From contig OV050030.1 of assembly GCA_920105625.2 (NCBI GenBank), forward strand, positions 323,804,140-323,868,139: DNA of 64,000 bases. Direction: 5' to 3'. The notes under the pieces were generated by a model. The model was not told the origin of the DNA and did no database searches. It saw only the letters and a list, made by a program, of their open reading frames with translations. Below, one piece after another: positions 43,650 to 54,002 of this stretch (position 1 is the stretch's first letter; the number at the start of each line of letters is the position of its first letter). This DNA comes from Clusia tigrina (taxonomy: Eukaryota > Arthropoda > Insecta > Diptera > Clusiidae). The position numbers and the translations under genes are program-made.

Positions 43650-44873
43650 TTGTTGTTGTAGTTGTCGGGACCTGGTCGTTTCCCTGGGCGTTTATTGTGT
43701 ATATATTGTTACGTTGTCTGTTGTTTTGGTTCTGGTTTCTATTGTAATTGCTGTTATAGTTTCTATTGTAATTGTTATTGTAATAACAATAACAACAATG
43801 TAATGGTTTTTATTATGGTTGCTGTTGTAGTTAGGATCCCATTGTTGCTGGGGTCCCATTGTTGCTTTGTGTTTGATTGGCATACTGTTACTATTGTTTC
43901 TTTGTAAGTCGTCTTTGTTGTCGTTATTGTTTCGATTATTAGTATAATTGGTATTGTTGTTATATCGGTTATACGTGTTATTGTAATTACTGTATTTTCT
44001 GAATTGTTTATTGTTTTGATTTATGGCAAAAATTTGATTGGTATTAGGTACAGAATGATCTAGGTCTATGCGAGTTTTACTGCTTCATTTAATGTTTTGG
44101 GTTGTGTTGCTAGTATGATTGGTTTTATTTTTCCTTTGAGTCCGTTTTTGAAAGTAATTAAAGCATATGATTCATTAGTTTTTGCTATTGCAGACTTTTT
44201 AGTCGCTGTTACGTGTGTTCCTAGGTTTTCAATTTGCAGTGTAGTGTGTTCGGAAATCAGTGTCAAAATTCGTTCTTTGAAGGAATTGACGGATCCTTTT
44301 TTTATAGTATTTATCAATTGTGAGTGTACCTGTGTAATGGTTGAGTGGCTCTTATATCTGGACTTTAGTCTGCTTAGTAATGTATCAAGATTGTCTAGTG
44401 TTAATGTAGTACCTATTGCTGTTTTTACATTGATGCTAAGTTTTACGTAAAAAATGAACTCAAGGAGTGTCTTCTTACCCTCTGGCGTTAGTGGATCGTT
44501 CAACAGTGTGCATATTTTGCAAAATGAGTCTTTAATGTTTCCAGTAAATTCTGGAATTACTTTGATTGCTGTTTCTATTTTGAAGTCTGTCATGGTGGTG
44601 GCCTTGGTTTGTTAAATTTTTTCGTCTGTCAAATTTTTTAAATTATTTTCTATTATATGTTCTATATAATTGCTGTAATTTTTAAATAGTCTGTCGCTTT
44701 TACTTGGTCAATCTGAGATAATGCGGCGACTTCTAGTCTGAACAATGTCGAATAAATTTGTAATTCATTTTGTAATTCTTCCACTTATGAACATGAATAA
44801 ATTTTACTTGGTGTTTTTTTAACTTTGTTACTAAGTTTTTTAAATGTTTAATGAGTTTAATTCCATTTTCCAT
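43650..44873 (-). pseudogene. gag: gypsy-3 gag
   Basis: The probable start is ATG 44873 (MENGIKLIKHLKN). The frame shifts near 44780, where ELQNELQIYSTLFRLEVAALSQ is encoded. The main piece 44593-44066 has IETAIKVIPEFTGNI, LLSRLKSRYKSHSTI and LITFKNGLKGKIKPI. The C-terminal tail (about 44050-43690) is extremely asparagine-rich, as in gypsy-1, and is encoded over AAC/AAT repeats. No CCHC knuckle. Confidence 0.8.
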
Positions 44874-45450
44874 TCTATTTTCGGGACATTACTTCGGTTA
44901 AATTAAATATTGATTTTGCCGCTTTTAAATTTTGTTTTTTGTAATACTTATTATACATGGATAGTAGTGTAATTCCTAATTGAGCACATACTATTATCAA
45001 TATGATATAATATTAATAATAGTATATATTATATTTTTAAATCTTGATCCTCTAGGGATTCAGAATGTTGAACTTGATTATTTAATATTGTGACTTGTGG
45101 GTCTCCATTGTGATTATGAATTTTTGATTGAGTTTTACCCATTTTATAAAAATTTATATTATTATTATTATTTTTTTTTTTTTTTGTTTTTAATCTTATC
45201 TGACTTATTCTTATATCATTACAATCTTTATAATTTCTATGCTCTAATATTTGGGTATTTTATTTTATGTATTTTAGTTTTTATTTATTTTTGTATTATT
45301 TTAGTATTTGCGAGGTTGAAATCTCGTCAGAGTAATGCTATTTTTGTGCGAGTTTGCACTTTTTCCCTGCACGCTTTCTCCAGTGACGTTTCGGGTTTTT
45401 AATAATTTGGGAGGACTGATAGGACTGATTGCCAGTTTGGCAGGATTGCC
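44874..45450. other. AT-rich stretch upstream of gypsy-3 gag
   Basis: Mainly T-rich sequence (poly-T at about 45170-45186). It is probably leader or LTR of gypsy-3 but no PBS complement or LTR edge could be identified. No supported coding region. Confidence 0.5.
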
Positions 45451-45656
45451 ATATAATGATGGGCTCAAAGATTTGTATAACGACGCGAGAGCTAGCACAC
45501 AATTTAATTCGGCGACTTCAAGAGTACAGCCAGATATTTGAGTGAGAATCGAATTGTACGATCGCCATGTAATGATGGGCTCAATGTATTGTATAGCGGC
45601 GCGAGAGCAAGCGCACAATTTTTATCGGCGACTTCAAGAGTACAGCCAAATATTTA
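45451..45656. repeat. Two diverged 116-bp tandem repeats
   Basis: Copies begin at 45451 (ATATAATGATGGGCTC) and 45567 (ATGTAATGATGGGCTC) and share CGCGAGAGC, GCGCACAATTT-like and CGGCGACTTCAAGAGTACAGCC words. They lie between gypsy-3 and Jockey-B and may be part of an LTR. Jockey-B inserted at the end of the second copy. Confidence 0.8.
45644..45651. repeat. Target-site duplication of Jockey-B, left copy
   Basis: AGCCAAAT recurs at 52544-52551 (and, inverted, at 60677-60684 in the right arm), bracketing Jockey-B from its A-rich tail to its 5' end. Confidence 0.7.
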
Positions 45657-45790
45657 AATTTTTTATTTTTTATTTCTTTCTCTATATATTACAATCTATA
45701 ACAATAATATAAAGTAATATTTTGTGCAGATTTGGATTGAATATGCTCTTTTGGCCAATGCCAAAAGAACTTCTTTTATTTATCTGTTTA

Positions 45791-46628
45791 TTAAATTTTC
45801 TCTAAGATTGGCTCTAATCTGCCCTGTAGTATCCTTTCAAATACTTTCAATAGTATTGGCAATAGACTGATAGGTCGGTAAGAAGTTGTTTTGGTGGCAT
45901 CTTTTCCTGGCTTGCTGAGGGCTGTTATCTGTGCAACTTTCCATAAGCGAGAGAAATACTTAGTTTCTAGCATGCAGTTAAATATATTTCGGATATATAT
46001 TATAGCTATATCAGGCATTTCTTTTCGCATTTTCCCGCTTATCAGATCATATCCTGGCGCCTTTTTGTCTTTTAATTTTTTAATTTTGTTTTTGGTTTTT
46101 GCCACTGACGTCTTTTTTGTTTTGGATTGCGGGATATTTATTACATTGTCAAGATGAGTGGTTTGATTGTCCATTTCGCTTGTAAATATTTCAAGGAAAT
46201 GTTTGGCCAGTGTGTTGGCTTTGTCTTTACTTGTTTTCGCCCATGTACCGGTTTGTGTTCTGATAGGAGGTTTGTGTATTATTGCACCAGTGAATTTTTT
46301 CGTAGCCTTCCAAAGAGAGTAATTTGTTGATGTGGTCGTTCCCAAGTTCAGCATATGTTTTTCTAGTTCCTTTTCTCTGTTATTCTGAAGTAAAATTTTT
46401 AATTCATTTATTGCCTTGTTTAGGTTGCGTTTATCTTCCGGATTCCTATTGATTTGCCATGTTTTCCGGAGCTTCCTTTTCAATTTAATTTTTCCCTTGA
46501 TGAACGCTGGTGTAGTGTCCGTATTTGCTAACATTAGCTTCGGTGTTGAAGCTGTGATTGCTTCGATGACGCTATCATTGAAGTATGCGATTGCGGAATC
46601 GATTTCATTTTTTGTTTTTAATCGTTTA
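45791..46628 (-). pseudogene. Jockey-B ORF2, linker and RT fingers
   Basis: The frame resumes right after the provirus with RLKTKNEIDSAI and continues KRKLRKTWQINRNPEDKRN, SLWKATKKFTG, KKAPGYDLISGK, SRLWKVAQITALSKPGKD and SYRPISLLPILLKVFERI, then stops at 45791. Joining it across the provirus after removing one duplicated target tetranucleotide keeps the frame with the endonuclease part. The YxDD core is absent. Confidence 0.9.
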
Positions 46629-46989
46629 AGTTAAATTATTTTATGTCGATTTGAAATAAAAAAAAAAAAATTTTTATTTTTTATTGTGCTCTTGGCACGT
46701 TGTTATTTATATAAGTTCAAATTAGAACTAACTTAAGTTGAAAACAATATAAGCCTCGCTGCCTTGGGGTGATCATGCTGCCGCTGCGTGTCTTCCTTCC
46801 AGTTGCTTCGGTTCCCACCGGCGGAACTGCTCCAGACGCTACGTTAGCATAATTGTGTCATCCGATCCGCGCGTGCAATTATGCCACCACAGGTAGACGG
46901 TATGACCGCTGGTGCAATATGAAGTGCAATTGCACTGAGTGGCTTGCATATTAATTTATATTGAAGTTTTGGCATATGTTACGTTAACT
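46629..46989 (-). repeat. 3' LTR of the env provirus
   Basis: 361 bp, matching 49684-50044. In plus view it runs AGTTAAATTATTTTATG to CATATGTTACGTTAACT. It is preceded on the minus strand by the purine tract GAGGGTGGAGG (46991-47001), the plus-strand primer of reverse transcription. It contains TGCTCTTGGCACG, a polyadenylation-region-like word shared with the 5' LTR. Confidence 0.93.
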
Positions 46990-47024
46990 CCTCCACCCTC
47001 AAAAACAGACGTCCTCGGCTGTCG

Positions 47025-48544
47025 TCAAAAAAATGGGATTTGAGAGATCCTGGTGGGCTTCTCGTTTACCGTTTCTACTGCTGCAGACGTTTGGGGCTGT
47101 TGCTCTGAATTCCCTCTTGGATTCGGTATTGGCTTAGTTTCGATGACCAATTTGTGGTTTGTTTTTGCCTTGGAAACACATTTCTTTGCGATGGCAACTG
47201 CGATTGCGGATAATAGCAATATCCACAGGCTTGACCCCATGATGACAGGATAGATTTGTTTATCGCCAATCAACTCGATGCTTTTAGTATTGTTAAGATG
47301 GAGTTCTTTCATCATTTCTAACGTGAGTAGCTCTTCAACCGCTTTAAAGCTGCTCCCTCTTTGTAGGATAGATGGCATAGGCTTCGAAGATATTATTTGC
47401 TCGTTAAAGAAGGTTTTGTTTTTTATGTTGATGGTAATATTGTGATGTCAAATTAGAAAGGTGCCGGTCAGATTAATTTGATCATTATTAGCCGTAATTG
47501 TCCCATTGAATTGGTTTAGCAGGATTACGTCGGGAAGGATCTCTTCTACCTCAGGTATGTGTTGATTGTTGGTTCGAAGGCAGTCCGATGATTCACCCCG
47601 AAGGAGGTTTGGAATGCAATGTGAATTACTTATGTCAATTATTTCATCTTCTTTACAAATGGATAGAAAGTTGAAATTTTTACATTTGTCTTTTATGCCA
47701 AAAGTTTTTTTATTACATTGCAGAATTTTCTCAAAATCGATTTTATTAATGAATGACCCCTTTTTAACGGGTTTGACAATCAATGTTTTGCATGCTTCAC
47801 TTTTAGTTGTCGGAATGCTCATTATATAAACAAGAGTGGTATAATTTGATGCTATTTTTACAGATGCAAACTCAAAGGCTTCTTCAATATTTATATATGG
47901 GATATCATCTTTTTCGAAAATTTCTTTTACAACGTTTATTTCTGTATTAGACAATATAAATGAATTTATGATCCCAGCCTTTGCCCAGTGCACGGCATAT
48001 TCTACATTTATTAATTCTTCCTTTATCATATCTAGTCTGAGTTTAACATTGGCTACATGAGCATCTTGAGCATGTTTTTCATCTTTGAAAACTTTTAAAA
48101 TATTATTTGTAATCTTCGTTATATTACTTGCCCTTTCCATTAGCATTTTATTTATAACAATTTGCTTGTTATTATATGATGACACATCATTGATCTTTCC
48201 GTTTACAATTTCCATGCACTTCCCAAAAAATTTAATGAACACTTATTTCTAGGTTTTAGGCGGTTTAGGTGGTTTTGGATGAGGATTAGTTCGTGTCGAA
48301 GGAATGGATGAAGAGGATTTGTGTCGTTGATATTGTTGACTTCGTTTCTTACGTCTTCAATAATTTTTTCATAAGAGGAAAGGTCAATTATATGAATCAG
48401 TTTAACCGTCCCAGACTGCACTTTTGATGATCCTGTTTCTACTGTGATCAATTCTGAGTTTGAGTAGTCCAAAATTTTTACATCGGCCAAGCAAGAGGCC
48501 ACAAGAAACAATAGTGTTAAAAGCATTCCGACACTTATTGGCAT
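47025..48544 (-). pseudogene. env: Errantivirus-type envelope gene, frameshift and one stop
   Basis: The first ATG is at 48544 (MPISVGMLLTLLFLVASCLADV), a clear signal peptide; the open frame before it begins at a GTG. A one-base change near 48207 shifts the frame after NFLGSAW. The next frame (to 47448) has KQIVINKMLMERASNIT and many cysteines. A TGA at about 47450 is followed by an open frame to 47025 with a membrane anchor (VIMGSSLWILLLSAIAVAI) and a basic cytoplasmic tail. Layout fits insect errantivirus Env of the baculovirus-F type. Not functional as it stands. Confidence 0.88.
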
Positions 48545-49666
48545 TCTTTCTTGTATACAAAAATTGTTCACTTTTTGTTTTTGTTTTTATTTATTTGTAT
48601 TTTCGATTTTTTTGAATTTCAAATTTGTGCGTGAGTATATATTTTTTCTAAATTCGTATCTTTTCTTATCTCTTTCTCCTTTTTTATTGTTAAATTTCAC
48701 GTAAATATTTTCTTCACTTACCAGTATAGAAATCTTGTTTAATTTTTTTTTTTTTCATATGCAATATTTCAAAATTTATTTTACACCAATTTTTGGGATT
48801 TTCATTCAGCGATTTAACTGGATTTTTAGTTGATTTATTCTTTTGTTTTCATTCTTTTTAGTATTTCAAATATTTTCAGAATATTTATTTTTTTATTTAT
48901 TTTTTTTTTTTGTTGTTTTGGTTTTTTCCTTTTTTTAATTATTGTTTTTAATTCAATTAAAGTTTTGACAGAGCGGCGTGCGTGCAACGCGTCCCGTTTG
49001 CTTAAAAGCTACTAGGGGGCCTCTTTCTCTGTACTAAGTCGGCGCAAGTATCCTACAAGGATTTTTTCGCGACCTTTAGCTTCGAACTACTTAAGGACTC
49101 TTGCTAAAGGATTTTTGTTTACCAATACGCGGGCACTACTTGAGGGCACTAATAATAGGATTTTTCTTTGTTTTTTAAATTACCAATAGTACTCGTAATT
49201 GGATTTTGTGATCACTAATATTATGATATATTAGATTTTTCGATCACCAATAACACTCACTACAGGATTTTTTGGACCAGCCAGATTCCGAAGATTTTTT
49301 CCCAGCGAACTTTATGATTTCCACGAAGTTTATTAGTTTAGTGATTTGGTTTCCTTTTGTTTTTTTTTATTTTGTTTTACGTTAGTTCGTGAGTGACATT
49401 GGCCAATGTATATTGTTTTAGTAATTGCGTAGATTAATTTTATTTTTAATTACAGGAAGCGGAGCATATTAAAATTTTTTTCCAACAAAATGTTTTCACA
49501 GTTAATTAACAAATTTTTGCACTGTTTTTAAACTTCTTTATTAACATTCAATGCTTATTATTTTTTTTTCAATCCACTTTTGTATTATATGTACGAACGA
49601 AAATTATTTTTAATTCAAAACGTATCCTTTTAAAAGTTCGCAATCAGACTCCGAATTTCGCGACTG
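48545..49666 (-). other. Leader of the env provirus
   Basis: About 1.1 kb of AT-rich, poly-A/poly-T-rich non-coding sequence between PBS and env. An irregular array of GGATTTTT-headed units (plus view) lies at about 49058-49300. No gag or pol similarity was found in any frame. The PBS-proximal half is repeated in the right arm at 63565-64000. Confidence 0.7.
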
Positions 49667-49684
49667 GTCCCTGCTCGGGCGCCA
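49667..49684 (-). promoter_or_regulatory. Primer-binding site of the env provirus, tRNA-Lys type
   Basis: On the minus strand TGGCGCCCGAGCAGGGAC directly follows the LTR end. Identical to the BEL-A PBS. Confidence 0.92.
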
Positions 49685-50044
49685 GTTATATTATTTTATG
49701 TCGATTTAAAAAAAATATATATATATATTTTTATTTTTATTGTGCTCTTGGCACGTCTTTATTTAGATAACTTCAAATTATAACTAACTTAAGTTGAAAA
49801 TAATATAAGCCTCGCTGCCTTGGGGTGATCATGCTGCCGCTGCGTGTCTTCCTTCCAGTTGCTTCGGTTCCCACCGGCGGAACTGCTCCAGACCCTACGT
49901 TAGAATAATTTTTCATCCGATCCGCGCGTGCAATTATGCCACCACAGGTAGACCGTGTGACCGCTGGTGCAATATGAAGTGCAATTGCACTGAGTGGCTT
50001 GCATATTAATTTATATTGAAGTTTTTGCATATGTTACGTTAACT
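49684..50044 (-). repeat. 5' LTR of the env provirus
   Basis: 361 bp, bounded by the PBS and by Jockey-B ORF2. It differs from the 3' LTR by scattered substitutions and a poly-A/TA length change. The right-arm copy (63186-63547) is far closer to this LTR than the 3' LTR is. Confidence 0.93.
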
Positions 50045-50812
50045 TATATCTATTTTTAGTTGTTTTTCCAGTGCTAGACGAAAATTATTCCAGTCAGTTT
50101 TATTGTTATAGATGCCTGAGAAAAGTCTTTTCTCTATTGATCCTAGTAATGTCATTAGGATTGGGGAGTGGTCTGAGGATAATTCTAAACATGATTTAAT
50201 AGTCAGCTGTTTATGAAGAATATTTTTTGTGATGCAGAAGTCTATTAAATCTGGTTGTTTTTTTGTATCTGTTGGCCAGTATGTTGATTCATCAGTGCTA
50301 TTGAATCGACCATTACTATATCGTATAGCTTTAAGTAACTCGCGTCCTTTTGCGTTTGTCAACCTTGATCCCCATAAAACATTTTTAGCGTTATAGTCAC
50401 CTCCAGCTAAATAGCGATTCCCCAGTTTTTTTAAATAGTCTAGATATTGTTCTTTTGTGTTGTTATATTTTGGTGGACAATAGACAGCAGATACTACGAT
50501 TTGTCCTTTCGAGTCTTTTAGTGATATTGTGGTTGCTTGAAGGTTTTCTTTTTTATATGCGTCAAGTTCTATATAATTCATATTTTTTTTTATAATGATC
50601 GCCGTTCCACCGTGAGATTTGTTGTCAGGATGATTTGTGTAATGGATGTCAAAGTTATGGAATTTAACATATGTTTTGTCTGTAGCAAGTGTTTCCGAGA
50701 TTAACATCACATCTATTGAATTATTTATTAGGAAATTCTTTAGTTCTAGTTCATGGCGTGACAGTCCATTTGCATTCCATATTGCCAAATTTATTTTATT
50801 TACTGCGTTCAT
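50045..50812 (-). CDS. Jockey-B ORF2 endonuclease domain, left arm
   Basis: ATG 50812 (MNAVNKINLAIWNANGL). Catalytic motifs: IWNANGLS, LISETLATD, AVYCPPKYN, AGGDYNAKNVLWGS and LSSDHSPIL, a complete Jockey-clade APE endonuclease of about 250 residues. The frame then runs into the provirus LTR and stops at 50039. It overlaps the ORF1 end. Identical at protein level to the right-arm copy. Confidence 0.93.
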
Positions 50813-50821
50813 CTATTTTGT

Positions 50822-52266
50822 ATACAAGCATAGTTACTATGTTCATCACACTGGTCATTTGATTTATTAGTTGTTTCATGATTATTTTTAATTCGGATAG
50901 ATCGTCATTGTTTGATATTATTTCATATGTGCTGTTGCTTTTTATTTGATTTGGCTCCTGTGATATTGCTTCCATTTGTGCGGCTGACCGTATGAAATAC
51001 CAGAGATGATTTTGTGGCCATTTATTTTTGTATTGTGATTGTTTTGGTTTGTTTCAATATTGATTTGTTCATTTGTTTCTTTCTTGCGAAGTGTAGGGTA
51101 TCTCTGAAATTGTAGAGCTTTATATATCGCACATCCTCTGTAGTTTGTCGTGTGGTTTTCACCGCAATGAACGCATTTAATATTTACTCTATCAGCATCC
51201 ATTTTAATTGTGCACATGTTTGTCTTGTGTTTTCCAGCACATTTGACACACACCGGGTCTATCTGGCAGTAGTTTTTTGTGTGGCCGTACTTTTGGCAAT
51301 TTGTGCATTGGGGAATTGTTCTCTTTTGTCGGGGTGGCACAAAACTAATTTTGCAGTGTAGGAGGAGAGTAATGTCGTATATGCCTTTATTGTTATGTTT
51401 TATTTTAAATTCAATTGAAAATAGTGAAAGTGGTTGTTTTATTTTGGCCCATTAGCTATTTGGATGTTATGGATATTTGTCACTTCATGGCCTAGTTCGG
51501 CCAATTCGTTTCTAATGTCTTCTGTGTCGGTTGAATGGTGCATATTTCGTAATACCACTCTAAAGCCTCGCTCATCTTTTGGTCGAAATGTGTAATACTT
51601 TGTCCCTTTTTGCTTTAATAATTCAATTACTTTCATGTAGTGTGTGGATTCTTTTGGTTGAATTTTTATTTCGTTCTTCCTTAGAATTTTCATTTCGTAC
51701 AATATATTTGTCATGTAATTTAGTGGTTCAGATAAGGCTTTTATATTTTCAACATTTTGAACATATATAGGAGGCGGTTTTTGTAAACGTTGCGTAATTG
51801 GTTTTTGTATATTAATGTTCGCATTTGTCCCACTTTTGTTTTGTTCTCCACTGTTGTCTTGAGAGTCCGTTTTGTCATTTACTGCTAACAGTTCGAATCT
51901 GTTTGTTGTGTTTGGAGTGATATGCTTGCTCAGCCAATATTTTTGGAGTGATGTTTGTGTTGTGTTGAACATTTTATTTTTCGGTCTTTTGTTGCTAGTA
52001 TTTTGTTCATTTAACTTGTTTGGCGATTGTTTTTCGCAGTTTCGTTTTGTGTTTTTATTTTCGGCAATTTTATTACTGGTTTTAATATTTATATTTTGTA
52101 CTTGCGTGTTTGTTGTTGCTGATGAAATTGGTGTTTTTCCGATTGCCGTTTTTGGTGAGTTGCAGCTAAAAATCGGTCCCGCCGCAGTCACCGGTGTTAC
52201 AGTTGTGGTAGAGGAGCTTTGAGTTGTTATTGTGGTTGATAAAACTCCATAGTGGGAGTCGCGCAT
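50822..52266 (-). pseudogene. Jockey-B ORF1, left arm, broken by small indels
   Basis: True ATG at 52266 (MRDSHYGVL); the longer frame starts at a TTG. S/T/N-rich N-terminus, KPPPIYVQNV, RPKDERGFRVVLRNMHH, then a frame break near 51450 (after IQIANG). CCHC knuckles CTNCQKYGHTKNYC, CVKCAGKHKTNMC and CVHCGENHTTNYRGC follow in 51340-50942, with a second break after SYGQ near 50975. The right-arm copy is intact, so both breaks arose after the duplication or are sequence errors. Confidence 0.9.
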
Positions 52267-52543
52267 TGGACACTCCAAGGTAGGGAATTGCTGGCACCTA
52301 GTAGAGCGGGAGAGCAGGATCGTGCTCTGCTCTCTGTCACTTCGACCGGCAATTTGGAAACGCCGTTGTTTTCGTGTCCCAGTAAGTGACCGGTAGATTC
52401 GTTCTAGTTGATCACTGCACTATTGCACTTTTTCTTTACAACTTAAGTTACTTTAACTTAATAAATTTGTATTGAAGAATTAATTTTTGCGGAGCGAGCT
52501 TAAACACGTCTGCACTGTCCAAAACTTTATTGAAAAAAAAACT

Positions 52544-53030
52544 AGCCAAATAACATTCGAATCATCAAGAATTCAGAGATGACAAAACAATCAAGAACTT
52601 GGACATCGGCGACTCAGTAACCAGTGGTTTCGACTTAAATGGGACCAGAATCGCGACTGTTTTTTGTTTACGTTCAAGCAAAAACCTAACTCTGCTGCAC
52701 GCGTCACAAAACCATCCATTTTATCCATTTTATCGATCGCTTTAAATTGCATTCGGCTACGCTACCTACCTTTGTTGGAAACCGAATGTCGGCAATCCGG
52801 AATTTAACAATTGGCGCTAATTTGGGGCATGTGCCGACACACTGCAACCCAGCAGATATTGTTTCGAGGGGCTGCTCCGTAGAAGAACTTGGCACGTCGA
52901 TTTAGCTCACTGGACCATCATTTTTAAATGCAAAGATGCAAAGTAAATAAATAAGAAATGCAACAGTATCCACTGGGAAGAAGTTAACAAGGAGATCCAA
53001 AAGTGTGCGTTCCACGTATATGAGTGTCGT
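52544..53030 (+). pseudogene. pol: BEL-C scrap, left arm (RNase H-integrase linker)
   Basis: The plus strand at about 52750-52935 encodes TFVGNRMSAIRNL, then GHVPTHCNPADIVSRGCSVEEL and LTGPSFL. This is the BEL/Pao linker with the HVPT-NPAD-SRG signature, also seen in BEL-B (NPADQVSRDC). One stop (TSI-stop-LTGP). It lies between Jockey-B and a reversed LTR segment; an inverted copy is at 60200-60684. Sequence at 52552-52690 is unassigned. Confidence 0.8.
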
Positions 53031-53308
53031 CCATTTGATGCTTCTAATACAACAGGCTTATTCTTTTTAATTTATAAGCGATAAGTATGTATATATGCAT
53101 GTCCATATGTATGTGCATTAAGCGGTACACTTCAAAAGAGAAAATATATAAAATTACAAAAATGAGAAACAAGCAGCGGAAAATAGAGCGTGATCCAACA
53201 ATATGTATATGTATATGAATGTGTGAAAATGTACATGTATATGTATGTGTATATGTGTATGTATGTGTATATGCGAATGTCTATGTATATGTATAGGTAT
53301 ATGTGTAT
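53030..53308 (-). repeat. Reversed BEL-A-like LTR segment and CATA microsatellite, left arm
   Basis: The minus strand at about 53200-53030 matches 38647-38830 (TGTTGGATCACGCTC, TTCCGCTGCTTGTTTCTC, TACCGCTTAATGCACATACATATG). A TATG/CATA run fills 53200-53308. It abuts the gypsy-4 LTR. Confidence 0.85.
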
Positions 53309-54002
53309 TGTAGGGTTGGTATTAGATGGTGAGGGTTGAATCAATATCGATGGCTTGTACTTGCAAGATCGGCTTACGTATCGATTGCAATGATATACTG
53401 TAGTATAAAAGAAATCTAGTGCGAAGCGGAATGTCGCCCTCAGCAGAGTTTGTAGCCGGCAGAGTTTGCCGTTGGTTACGCTATTGTTTGGTGCTGTTCT
53501 TAACCAAACCTTGTTAAGAGCTCCGAGAGAAAGAATAAGAAGTCTAATGCAGGATTGCAGTTTTAGATATTCAGATTAATTCTGGTTTATTTAGTGGCTC
53601 GCTTGCTCTTTTACATAATTCACATTATATTGTTCTCTTATTCTATCTAACATAAAATATACCTATCTTATTTTTACTAATTGCAAATCATACTTCCAAA
53701 ATACTCTCAAGTCTCAAATTACCGATATTATTCATTGACGAATCATATGGTTTGTATACATTAATATATTTGAGTGTATGCATATTGGACTGTGCAGTGA
53801 CTTTGGCCCTGCACTGTCCAATATGCATACTACGCTGCAATATAGGCAGTGTCAATGCACCACCAAATGTGCGTTGCTAGCATATTTGGGAATTGAGTGC
53901 AGTGCATGCGTTGCGCTATTGTCTGTTCGTTTGCATAGGCGAATTGCTACGGTGCTTGTGACGATGTGTGGTCACCAGTGTACACTAGTGTGGTACACTA
54001 CA
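53309..54002 (-). repeat. gypsy-4 3' LTR, left arm (694 bp)
   Basis: Ends TGTAG and CTACA form a terminal inverted repeat. The LTR lies just beyond the integrase C-terminus, after the purine-rich AAGGGTGAGGG. An inverted copy is at 59226-59919. It contains a CAAGGTTTGGTTAAGAACAGC block and, near one end, TTTATACTACAGTATA, a possible promoter region. Confidence 0.85.

Larger units (their letters stand above)
40430..44873 (-). mobile_element. gypsy-3: Ty3/gypsy element without LTRs
   Basis: Minus-strand order: gag (44873-43650), protease (about 43620-43200), RT (about 42760-42060), RNase H and linker (42039-41160), integrase (40970-40430). It is related to gypsy-4 in the palindrome: both have NPSSK, EMIPKE-D-KAKRTL-ITRG and TDTPNTSFEV. 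The 3' end is cut at the BEL-A junction. No LTR was identified, though 45060-45656 may contain remains. Confidence 0.88.
46629..50044 (-). mobile_element. env-only errantivirus-like provirus with two LTRs
   Basis: 5' LTR 50044-49684, PBS 49684-49667, leader to about 48545, env (48544-47025), polypurine tract (about 47000-46990) and 3' LTR 46989-46629. Both LTRs are 361 bp and begin AGTTAACG and end TAACT, the errantivirus pattern. Target tetranucleotides TATA and TAAA flank it. No gag, protease, RT or integrase sequence lies inside. The LTRs differ at about 20 positions (about 5%), so the insertion is old. Confidence 0.9.
45652..52543 (-). mobile_element. Jockey-B: Jockey-clade LINE carrying an env provirus
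   Basis: Minus-strand order: 5' UTR (52543-52267), ORF1 (52266 to about 50810), ORF2 endonuclease (50812-50045), provirus (50044-46629), ORF2 RT fingers (46628-45791), short 3' UTR and A-rich tail (about 45680-45652). RT ends after the SYRPISLLPI box, so the catalytic core is deleted. The 5' part is repeated inverted in the right arm. Confidence 0.88.

Noticed and set aside
45301..45618. 105-codon minus frame across the 116-bp tandem repeats
   Set aside because: Repeats explain the open frame; no similarity recognised and the period (116) is not a multiple of three.
49773..50030. 85-codon frame, also at 63200-63457
   Set aside because: Falls wholly inside the provirus LTR; coding there is not expected and no domain is visible.
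51872..52222. Hydrophobic 116-codon plus frame resembling a membrane protein, also at 61006-61356
   Set aside because: It is the antisense of Jockey-B ORF1; K/N/T-rich coding reads as F/L/V/C on the other strand, giving false membrane segments.
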